A DNA stretch of 64,000 bases, taken from contig JAIQGF010000009.1 in NCBI GenBank assembly GCA_020072845.1, positions 248,001 through 312,000 on the forward strand, in the 5' to 3' direction. Below, piece after piece: positions 14,710-21,582 of this stretch. The notes under the pieces were generated by a model that was given only the letters and a program-made list of their open reading frames with translations, did not search any database and was not told the origin of the DNA. This DNA is from Terriglobia bacterium (lineage in GTDB: Bacteria; Acidobacteriota; Terriglobia; Terriglobales; Acidobacteriaceae). Numbering within the stretch: the first letter of the stretch is position 1; each line of letters starts with the position of its first letter. Position numbers and translations under genes: made by a program.

Positions 14710-15846
14710 ATGTCCAGCAGCACTCTTACGCCCAAAGGCTTGGAAGGCGTCATCGCGGCGGTTTCCAGCATTTGTTTTATCGATGGCGACCGCGGCATCC
14801 TGGCCTACCGCGGCATTGACATTCACGAGCTCGCCGACAATTCCACGTTCGAGGAAACCTGCTACCTGCTCTGGTTCGGCAAGCTGCCCAACCGAGCCGA
14901 GCTGCGCGAGTTCGCCCGGGCGCTCGCCGACGAACGTAAGCTTGATACCGCCATCATCAACCTGCTGCGCCAGGCTCCGCGGCACGCGCTGCCCATGGAC
15001 GTGTTGCGCACGGCGGTTTCCGCTCTCTCTTTCTACGATCCCGAGGAGAGCCTCAACACCCCGGAAGCAAACCTGCACAAGTCGCTGCGGCTGACCTCCC
15101 AACTCGCCATGATCGTGGCTGCCTATGACCGCATCCGGAAAGGCCGCCCGGTTGTAGAGCCCGACCGTTCGCTGTCGCATGCCGCGAATTTCCTGCTGAT
15201 GTTGAACGGCGACCCGCCGTCGAAAACCGCCGAGCGCGCCCTGGACATCGCCCTGATCCTGCATGCCGACCACGAACTGAACGCGTCCACCTTCGCGGCG
15301 CGCGTGACCGCCGCCACGCTGTCGGACATGCATTCGGCCATCACCTCCGGCATCGGCGCGCTCAAGGGGCCGCTGCACGGAGGCGCCAACGAAGCGGTGT
15401 TCAAGATCCTGGCAGAAATTGCCAAGGCCGGCGCCGACCCGGTGGAGCACATCAAGGGCATGCTGGCGCAAAAGAAAAAAATCCCGGGCTTCGGACACCG
15501 CGTGTATCACACCGAGGACCCGCGTGCCACGCACCTGCGTCAGATGTCGCGCGAGCTGGGCGAGTCCAGCGGGCAGGCGAAATGGTTTGAGTACTCCAGC
15601 AAGATCGAACAGTTCATGAAGGCCGACAAGAAGCTAAACGCCAACGTGGACTTCTATTCCGCCTCGACCTATTACACGCTGGGCATCGAGCTTGACCTGT
15701 TCACCCCGATCTTTGCCGTCTCGCGCATCAGCGGCTGGACGGCGCACGTGATGGAGCAGCTCGGGGACAACCGCCTGATCCGGCCTCGCGCCGATTACGT
15801 TGGCCCGGCGTACCCGCAGCGCTACGTTCCCATTGACCGGCGCTGA
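14710..15846 (+). CDS. gltA: Citrate synthase
   Basis: A 378-residue citrate synthase of the shorter (type I-like/2-methylcitrate synthase length) bacterial class, which condenses acetyl-CoA and oxaloacetate in the TCA cycle. Catalytic residues are His224 (KGPLHGGANE), His263 (GFGHRVYHTEDPR) and Asp314 (NVDFYS). The start ATG at 14710 has GAGGAA just upstream. The gene diverges from the S46 peptidase and is followed by a good terminator, so it is probably monocistronic. A 2-methylcitrate synthase role cannot be excluded from sequence alone. Confidence 0.92.
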   Translation: MSSSTLTPKGLEGVIAAVSSICFIDGDRGILAYRGIDIHELADNSTFEETCYLLWFGKLPNRAELREFARALADERKLDTAIINLLRQAPRHALPMDVLRTAVSALSFYDPEESLNTPEANLHKSLRLTSQLAMIVAAYDRIRKGRPVVEPDRSLSHAANFLLMLNGDPPSKTAERALDIALILHADHELNASTFAARVTAATLSDMHSAITSGIGALKGPLHGGANEAVFKILAEIAKAGADPVEHIKGMLAQKKKIPGFGHRVYHTEDPRATHLRQMSRELGESSGQAKWFEYSSKIEQFMKADKKLNANVDFYSASTYYTLGIELDLFTPIFAVSRISGWTAHVMEQLGDNRLIRPRADYVGPAYPQRYVPIDRR

Positions 15847-15871
15847 TTCGACGATGGGAAGAAGAAGTTGG

Positions 15872-15905
15872 AGCGCGCTCGCCCGGGAGCGCGCTTTACT
15901 TTTGC
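15872..15905 (+). terminator. Intrinsic terminator after citrate synthase
   Basis: A 9-bp perfect stem AGCGCGCTC / GAGCGCGCT (15872-15880, 15887-15895) followed by TTACTTTT. The 22 bases leading into it recur before the terminator at 31307. Confidence 0.75.
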
Positions 15906-15918
15906 GAAGATGAATCCC

Positions 15919-16074
15919 ACCACGGAGGCACGGAGACACGGAGCAGATTTGGTAATTGGGTAATTTCGTAATTTGGTAATTTCAGAACCTCATTTGGACA
16001 GAGGCCGGGCCGAAATTACCAAATTACAGAATTACGAAATTACCAATTCCGATTGCTTCCGTGTCTCCGTGGTA
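15919..16074. repeat. Doubly nested inverted repeat, two motif families
   Basis: The outer arms are ACCACGGAGGCACGGAGACA-type at 15919-15945 and its complement at 16055-16074. The inner arms are TAATTGGGTAATTTCGTAAT-type at 15949-15983 and the complement at 16012-16046. The inner arm motif is found again at 19489-19604. Confidence 0.85.
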
Positions 16075-16110
16075 GATCACTTGCCGCTGTGACGGCGTAA
16101 AATAGAGCCC

Positions 16111-17280
16111 ATGCGCCGCGCCTATCTCGACAACAACGCGACCACGCCGCTGCTGCCGCCGGTGCTGGAGGCGATGCAGCCGTATTTCATCGAGCAGTTC
16201 GGCAACGCGTCGTCCATCCACCATCACGGCCAGCAGACGCGGGCGGCGGTGGAGCGCGCGCGCGAATCGGTCGCGGCCCTGCTCGGCTGCCGGGCCTCGG
16301 AAATTGTGTTCACCAGCGGCGGCACCGAGGCCGACAACCTCGCCATCTTCGGCATCACCCGCCCCGGCGATCACGTCATCACCAGTTCGATCGAGCACCA
16401 TGCCGTGCTGAACGCCTGCAAGCGCCTGGAAGAAGACGCGATGGGATGCGAGGTGACCTACCTGCCGGTGGACGGCCAGGCGCTGGTTTCGCCCGATGAC
16501 GTCAAGCGCGCGCTGCGGCCCAACACGCGTCTGATCAGCATCATGATGGCGAATAACGAAACCGGCGTGCTCCAGCCGGTCAACGAGATTGGCGCCATCG
16601 CCGCCGAGGCCGACGTTTATTTCCACAGCGACGCCGTGCAGGCTGCGGGCAAGGTGCCGGTTGACGTGAGCGCGATTCGCTGCGACCTGCTCTCCATCTC
16701 AGGACACAAGATCCATGCCCAGCAAGGCGTGGGCGCGCTGTACGTGCGCAAGGGAACGCTGCTGCAGCCGATGCTGTACGGCGGACGGCACGAGCGCGCG
16801 CGGCGTGCCGGAACAGAAAACGTTGCCGGGATCGTCGGCCTGGGCAAGGCGGCGGAACTGGCGCGCGCCGGGCTCGGCAATGGCGAGGTCGGCCGCATCG
16901 GCGCATTGCGTGATCGCCTCGAGCAGACCATCACCGAAACCATCGATTCGGTCGGTGTGAACAGCGCCGGTGCGCCACGCGTGCCCAATACCAGCAGCAT
17001 CTATTTTGATTTCATCGAGGGCGAGGCGCTGGTAATTGCCCTCGACCTCAAGGGCATCGCCGTTTCCACCGGCGCGGCCTGCTCTTCGGGAGCGATTGAG
17101 CCCTCGCACGTGCTGACCGCGATGGGCCTCTCCCCCGACCGTGCCCGCGCCAGCCTGCGATTCTCCATCGGCAAGCAGAACACCAGCGAAGACGTGGACC
17201 TGCTGCTCTCCATCCTGCCCGCGACCCTTTCGCGGCTGCGTGAGCTGTCGCCCATTTACAATAAAGTACAAGCGGGGTGA
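16111..17280 (+). CDS. iscS: Cysteine desulfurase
   Basis: A 389-residue PLP enzyme that takes sulfur from cysteine as a persulfide. Key residues are the PLP lysine Lys200 in SGHKIHAQQG, the HHAVL motif preceded by SSIEH (PLP stacking), and the sulfur-carrying Cys324 in GAACSSGAIEPSHVL. The N-terminus YLDNNATTP is typical. It is directly followed by mnmA, whose reaction needs persulfide sulfur, so the pair probably forms the tRNA 2-thiouridine relay. The two genes are joined by a heptad hairpin rather than a normal intergenic region. No IscU or other Fe-S assembly gene is adjacent. Confidence 0.92.
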   Translation: MRRAYLDNNATTPLLPPVLEAMQPYFIEQFGNASSIHHHGQQTRAAVERARESVAALLGCRASEIVFTSGGTEADNLAIFGITRPGDHVITSSIEHHAVLNACKRLEEDAMGCEVTYLPVDGQALVSPDDVKRALRPNTRLISIMMANNETGVLQPVNEIGAIAAEADVYFHSDAVQAAGKVPVDVSAIRCDLLSISGHKIHAQQGVGALYVRKGTLLQPMLYGGRHERARRAGTENVAGIVGLGKAAELARAGLGNGEVGRIGALRDRLEQTITETIDSVGVNSAGAPRVPNTSSIYFDFIEGEALVIALDLKGIAVSTGAACSSGAIEPSHVLTAMGLSPDRARASLRFSIGKQNTSEDVDLLLSILPATLSRLRELSPIYNKVQAG

Positions 17281-17381
17281 GTCTTCAGTCGTCGGTCTTC
17301 AGTCGTCAGGGACCGCGACTGGAAAGTTCCATTTCCTCATTTCCGCTTGCTGACGACCGAAGACTGATGACTGAAGACTGT
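17280..17381. repeat. Heptad inverted repeat, GTCTTCA/GTCGTCG type
   Basis: The left arm (17280-17310) has units GTCTTCA, GTCGTCG, GTCTTCA, GTCGTCA. The right arm (17350-17381) is the complement (TGACGAC, CGAAGAC, TGATGAC, TGAAGAC). The likely mnmA ATG (17367) is inside the right arm. Confidence 0.9.
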
Positions 17382-18479
17382 CCCATTGCCGTTGCCATGT
17401 CGGGCGGTGTGGATTCCTCCACCGTTGCGGCCATGCTGTGCGCCGAGGGCCGCCAGGTGATCGGTCTCACCATGCAGCTCTGGAACCAGCGCCGCCTGGC
17501 GGGTCACAACGGCATGCCGGAAACGGTCACGGGGCGCTGCTGCTCGCTCGACGACGTGTACGACGCCCGCCGTGTCGCCGAGACGCTCGGCATCCCGTAC
17601 TACGTCGTCAACCAGGAGCGGCGCTTCGAGGACGAGGTGGTGCGCCCGTTCATCGGCGAGTATCTGTCCGGCCGTACGCCCATCCCGTGCAGCCTGTGCA
17701 ACAACCACCTGAAGTTCGATCAGCTCCTGATCACGGCGCGCCAGATCGGCGCCGAGCAGCTGGCCACCGGCCACTATGCGCGAGTCGAATTCGACGCCGC
17801 GCGCCAGCGCTGGCTGCTGCGCCGTCCCGCCGATCTCGGAAAGGACCAGACGTACTTTCTGTTTGGCCTGACCCAGGAGCAGCTCTCGCGCACCTTGTTT
17901 CCGCTGGGAGACTTGCGCAAGTCCGAAGTGCGCGAGCTAGCGCGCCGGCACGGGCTGGCGCTGGCCGAGAAGCCGGATTCCCAGGAAATCTGTTTTGTCC
18001 CCGGCGGTGACTACAAGCAGTTCATTGACGCGTACCTGGCGGAGCAGGGCGAATCGCTGCCCGACACCGCGGGCGAGCTGGTCACAACCAGCGGAGAGGT
18101 GATCGGCACCCACGCCGGCATTCACAATTTCACGGTCGGCCAGCGTAAGGGACTGGGCGTGGCCACCGGCTCGCCGCTCTACGTTTTGGAGATCAACGGC
18201 GAAAAGCGCCAGGTGGTGGTTGGCGGCGGGGAAGAGCTGTACGCGACCACGCTGCGCGCTCGACGCCTGAACTGGATTGCGGTGGATGATCTGCGGCAGC
18301 CGATGCGCGTATCGGTAAAGATCCGCAACCGCCACGAGCCTGCGCCCGCCGTGGTCGAGAAGACCGGTGACGATGAAGTGCTGGCGACCTTTGACCAGCC
18401 CCAGCGCGCGGTTACGCCCGGCCAGGCAGCGGTGTTCTATGACGGCGACGTGGTGGTCGGCGGCGGATGGATTGTTTAG
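17367..18479 (+). CDS. mnmA: tRNA-specific 2-thiouridylase
   Basis: A 370-residue enzyme (Escherichia coli MnmA is 368) that thiolates U34 of Lys, Glu and Gln tRNAs. The PP-loop is MSGGVDSS near residues 11-18. The catalytic cysteines are Cys111 (CSLCNNHLKF) and Cys209 (SQEICFVPGG). The frame is open back to 17277, but that part is heptad repeat, so ATG 17367, itself within the right repeat arm, gives the family length. An alternative is the ATG immediately before SGGVDSS, which would remove the beta-strand before the PP-loop and is less likely. It works with the upstream cysteine desulfurase. Confidence 0.92.
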   Translation: MTEDCPIAVAMSGGVDSSTVAAMLCAEGRQVIGLTMQLWNQRRLAGHNGMPETVTGRCCSLDDVYDARRVAETLGIPYYVVNQERRFEDEVVRPFIGEYLSGRTPIPCSLCNNHLKFDQLLITARQIGAEQLATGHYARVEFDAARQRWLLRRPADLGKDQTYFLFGLTQEQLSRTLFPLGDLRKSEVRELARRHGLALAEKPDSQEICFVPGGDYKQFIDAYLAEQGESLPDTAGELVTTSGEVIGTHAGIHNFTVGQRKGLGVATGSPLYVLEINGEKRQVVVGGGEELYATTLRARRLNWIAVDDLRQPMRVSVKIRNRHEPAPAVVEKTGDDEVLATFDQPQRAVTPGQAAVFYDGDVVVGGGWIV

Positions 18480-18488
18480 ACGCCCATC

Positions 18489-18773
18489 CTAGAAGCTAGG
18501 CGGCCACCTTCGTTTCCCGTGAAATACACGCAGGATTTCCACGGCATAGCTACGAACTCGGTACGGAACTATATATGGGGTATCAGGTACAACGAGTTCG
18601 CGCGTTCCGGGAACCCGACCAGGTCGGCCAATAGCGGGATGCACCGCAAGTTGCGCGATTGATCTCTGAATAGCTGTTACGACCCTGGCTGCAGCAGCCG
18701 GATCATCGCGACTGATGTACTCAGCTTCCGCGTCTAGGTTATCCAGTGCAGCCTGCAACCATCTAACGCGCAC
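18489..18773 (-). CDS. RelE/ParE family toxin
   Basis: A 94-residue ParE-like toxin. Typical features are the N-terminal VRWLQAALDNLDAEAEYIS helix, HPAIGRPGRVPGTRELVV, and the C-terminal YRV...VEILRVFHGKRRWP strand. ParE toxins poison DNA gyrase and RelE relatives cleave mRNA; the PGTRELVV segment favours ParE. It overlaps the upstream antitoxin by 11 bp on the same strand, the usual antitoxin-first order. The pair is a small island facing against the surrounding + strand genes. Confidence 0.88.
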   Translation of the reverse strand: MRVRWLQAALDNLDAEAEYISRDDPAAAARVVTAIQRSIAQLAVHPAIGRPGRVPGTRELVVPDTPYIVPYRVRSYAVEILRVFHGKRRWPPSF

Positions 18774-19014
18774 GACCAGTCCACTTTCTCATCACCTTTT
18801 CCACTTGTTTTTCGCTCGCAAACTCGCCACGATCTGCTTCAACGAGAGCCTTCGAGATCTCTTCGACCTGCCATTCGTTCAAGGACACGTATTCACGAAT
18901 TGCCTCGGCTGCCAAGAATGAGCGGCTGCGCTGCGTGGCCTTAGCTAGTTTGTCGAGTTGTTTTTTCAAGCGCGGGTCTAGACGCAAGGACAACACATTG
19001 GCTTCGCTGGACAT
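18763..19014 (-). CDS. Ribbon-helix-helix antitoxin (ParD/CopG-like)
   Basis: An 83-residue protein. ANVLSLRLDPRLKKQLDKLA is the ribbon and first helix of an RHH DNA-binding domain, and RSRSFLAAEAIREYV is the second helix. The acidic, flexible C-terminus would wrap the toxin. ATG at 19014 was chosen because GGAG is 7 bases upstream; the frame remains open to 19062 but with no better signal. It should bind the operator-like inverted repeat at 19031-19055 and repress its own operon. Confidence 0.85.
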   Translation of the reverse strand: MSSEANVLSLRLDPRLKKQLDKLAKATQRSRSFLAAEAIREYVSLNEWQVEEISKALVEADRGEFASEKQVEKVMRKWTGRAR

Positions 19015-19030
19015 GGTCGGTCTCCGCATG

Positions 19031-19055
19031 CGTATGTACTCTTCTACATCATACG
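19031..19055 (-). promoter_or_regulatory. Candidate operator of the toxin-antitoxin module
   Basis: The sequence CGTATGTAC-tcttc-tacatCATACG is an imperfect inverted repeat (arms CGTATGTA and TAcatCATACG) 17 bp upstream of the antitoxin start on the - strand. It overlaps a TATGAT -10-like hexamer. RHH antitoxins normally bind such sites. Confidence 0.45.
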
Positions 19056-19148
19056 TAAGCAAATGTAAACAATCCCAACACCGGTTCGTGCCCGAGATGA
19101 GGCCATGAGATGATCGGCGCGTGCGAGATGTAGGATAGTGACAAAGAA

Positions 19149-19499
19149 ATGGGCGACGACTCCTTCTTCCGCCGCATCGCCGATGAAGCGCTCGATGACG
19201 AAACCGCGCGCCAGATCGCCGAGCAGCAGCGCGCTCTGGAACAGAATCCCGAGTGGGCGGAAGGGCACTATCACCTGGCGCAGCTTTTGCGCGTGCAGCA
19301 CAAACGCGAAGCAGCGAAGCATCATCTGCTGATCGCGCTGGGAAAGAAACCTACGTTGGCGGACGCCCACGTCGCGCTCGGCGAAATCTACATTGCCGAA
19401 GGCGACTTTGACCGGGCGCGTGTGCACGCCGAATTTGCCGCCGCCTGCGGCAATCCCCGGTTGCTGGAGCAGATGCAGCGGCACGGGGAAATTGGGTAA
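19149..19499 (+). CDS. Small tetratricopeptide repeat protein
   Basis: A 116-residue soluble protein with no signal peptide. At least two TPR units are visible: NPEWAEGHYHLAQLLRVQHK (about 33-52) and PTLADAHVALGEIYIAEGDF (about 68-87), followed by a helix RARVHAEFAA. TPRs mediate protein-protein contacts; the partner is unknown. The stop codon TAA at 19497-19499 lies inside a heptad array, so the last residues (GEIG) come from repeat DNA. Confidence 0.75.
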   Translation: MGDDSFFRRIADEALDDETARQIAEQQRALEQNPEWAEGHYHLAQLLRVQHKREAAKHHLLIALGKKPTLADAHVALGEIYIAEGDFDRARVHAEFAAACGNPRLLEQMQRHGEIG

Positions 19500-19604
19500 T
19501 TGGGTAATTTCGTAATTTGGTAATTTGTCAATTCGAGCAGTAACGCGTCGAACCAGCATCCAGTAGTCGCATTTACGAAATTACCAACTTACAAAATTAC
19601 CAAA
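19489..19604. repeat. Heptad/octad inverted repeat, GGTAATT type
   Basis: The left arm (19489-19527) contains TAATTGGGTAATTTCGTAAT then TTGGTAATTT. The right arm (19571-19604) is the imperfect complement with ATTTACGAAATTACCAACTT. About 30 bases of the left arm are identical to 15953-15982. Confidence 0.85.
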
Positions 19605-19732
19605 TCAGAACGCATCGTTTCCGCCGCCAGCCAGCGCAACTCCGCTAGTCTCGCCGCGTTGTATACTTTTTAGTTTGGGTAACGGGTTTTGAGCTTCATA
19701 GCTGGCTTGCGCCGGCAGAGGAGAAGATCCAG

Positions 19733-21136
19733 ATGGCTACAGCGACATCATCCACCGCACTTAGCTACGCTCGTGACAACCAAAAGCGGTTCCTGGAAGA
19801 GCTGAAAAACCTGCTTCGAATTCCCAGCATCAGCACGCTGGAGGAACACAACAAGGACACGGAGCGGGCGGCCAAGGTCTGCGCCGACGATCTGAAGCGC
19901 ATCGGCTTCGAGCACGTCGAGATCATTCCCACCGCGACCAAGGAGCGCCCCAGCGCGCACCCGCTGGTGTACGCCGACTGGCTGCATGCCGCGGGAAAAA
20001 CGACCGTGCTCTGCTACGCCCACTACGACGTGCAGCCCGCCGAGCCGCTGGACGAGTGGAAGTCCCCGCCCTTCGAGCCGACCGAACGCAACAACAACAT
20101 CTATGCCCGCGGCGCCGTGGACGACAAAGGCCAGCTCTGGATGCAGTTGAAGGCCTTCGAATCGCTGATGAAGTCCGGCGACGGCAAGCTGCCGATCAAC
20201 GTGCGCGTCATCCTGGAAGGTGAGGAGGAGGTAGGAGGCGAGTCCATCGCCGAATACGTTCGCAAGCACAAGGACAAGCTGAAGGCGGACTTCGCGCTTG
20301 TCACCGACACCGAACTGTTCGCGCCCGACATGCCCACGCTGTGCGTAGGCCTGCGCGGGCTGGTGTACACCGAAATCGAAGTGCAGGGTGCGGCCACCGA
20401 CTTGCATTCCGGCGTCTATGGCGGCGCGGCCCCCAACCCGCTGTTCGCGCTGGTCGAGATCATCAGCAAGCTGAAGGATGCCGGCGGCAAAATCCTGATC
20501 CCCGGCTTCTATGACAAAGTGAAGGAGCCCAGCAAGGCGGAACTCGAAGCCTGGCAGCGTCTGCCGTTCGATGAAGAGGAATACCGCAAGAAGGAAGTCG
20601 GCTCCAGCATGCTGACCGGCGAGCCGGGCTACTCGGTGCTGTATCGCACCTGGGCGCGTCCGACGCTGGAGGTCCACGGCATGCCCGGCGGCTTCACCGC
20701 GCCCGGCGCCAAGACGGTGATTCCGGCGCGCGCTTCGGCCAAGGTTTCCATGCGCCTGGTCCCGGACCAGAACGAGGACGACATCCTAAAGAAGTACACC
20801 GACTTCGTGAAGCAGCTCACGCCGAAGGGGATCAACCTCAGCATCAAGGTGCACAGCAAGGGGCCGGCTTGCGTGGTTTCGACCGATAACCGGTACATCA
20901 AGGCAGCCACCGACGCCCTGCATGAAATTTTCGGCAAGGACACGGTGTACATCCGCTCCGGCGGCTCGATTCCGATCGTCTCCGATTTCGAGAACGAGCT
21001 GAAAATTCCCAGCGTCATGATGGGCATGGGGCTGCCCGACGACAACCTGCACGCTCCCAATGAGAAGTTCCATATCCCGAACTTCTACCGCGGGATTGAG
21101 TCCATCATCCGCTTCTTCCAGATCCTGGGGAAGTAA
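19733..21136 (+). CDS. M20 family metallopeptidase (dipeptidase)
   Basis: A 467-residue cytosolic peptidase of the M20/CPG2-carnosinase group. Metal ligands and catalytic residues are His97 and Asp99 in YAHYDVQP, Asp130 in RGAVDDKGQ and the glutamates of LEGEEEVGGES (161-171). A dimerisation (lid) domain lies between about 190 and 400, with the bridging histidine in DLHSGVYGG. It would hydrolyse dipeptides or similar amide bonds with two zinc ions. GAGGAGA is the Shine-Dalgarno. It is a single gene with its own terminator. Confidence 0.9.
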   Translation: MATATSSTALSYARDNQKRFLEELKNLLRIPSISTLEEHNKDTERAAKVCADDLKRIGFEHVEIIPTATKERPSAHPLVYADWLHAAGKTTVLCYAHYDVQPAEPLDEWKSPPFEPTERNNNIYARGAVDDKGQLWMQLKAFESLMKSGDGKLPINVRVILEGEEEVGGESIAEYVRKHKDKLKADFALVTDTELFAPDMPTLCVGLRGLVYTEIEVQGAATDLHSGVYGGAAPNPLFALVEIISKLKDAGGKILIPGFYDKVKEPSKAELEAWQRLPFDEEEYRKKEVGSSMLTGEPGYSVLYRTWARPTLEVHGMPGGFTAPGAKTVIPARASAKVSMRLVPDQNEDDILKKYTDFVKQLTPKGINLSIKVHSKGPACVVSTDNRYIKAATDALHEIFGKDTVYIRSGGSIPIVSDFENELKIPSVMMGMGLPDDNLHAPNEKFHIPNFYRGIESIIRFFQILGK

Positions 21137-21162
21137 CGCGGGAACCACAAACCACCGAAATG

Positions 21163-21185
21163 GGGGCGCAGCGGCGCCCCTTTTT
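21163..21185 (+). terminator. Intrinsic terminator after M20 dipeptidase
   Basis: Stem GGGGCGC / GCGCCCC (21163-21169, 21174-21180), loop AGCG, followed by TTTTT. Confidence 0.85.
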
Positions 21186-21582
21186 GCTCGCCTGCCCACG
21201 GTCGCAGTGACGCTAGTTGATTATTGAAAAGCTAATGTAATTGCGCTAGGCTTACTCTGCTCTTGCGGTCCATCCTGCCGATCTCCTTTCCCATCTAAAA
21301 ACAGGCGTTCGAAGTGCAACACGCATGTGCTGCAATGGCTGTGCAAGATGCTGGGTTCTTCCACAGGCCGCCACAATATATAGCGTTTTCTGTCTTGACG
21401 CCGGCCCTTCGCGACGGTACATTGACTCTAATTTCGTGGTACGCGGGATTGCCGGGCAGGGAATGTGGAGCGGCGTCTCTCTCAGCCGGAACGCGCCGCG
21501 TCGCCCGCAGTGGCCGTAGCGGGCTGTACGCAACGTTGTGGGACCAGCGAAAGGCCGGCCCCGCCAGTTGAAGGAGTGGACG
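21186..21582. other. 397-bp gene-free region upstream of smc
   Basis: No protein gene or recognised RNA was seen. It contains the candidate promoter at 21395-21423 and otherwise mixed-composition sequence, leaving a leader of about 150 bases before smc. Confidence 0.5.
21395..21423 (+). promoter_or_regulatory. Candidate sigma-70 promoter for smc
   Basis: TTGACG (21395-21400), a 17-bp spacer, TACATT (21418-21423). Confidence 0.45.

Noticed and set aside
17277-17366. A longer MnmA N-terminus
   Set aside because: The extra 30 codons translate the heptad array and are not part of the family; length with ATG 17367 matches E. coli MnmA.
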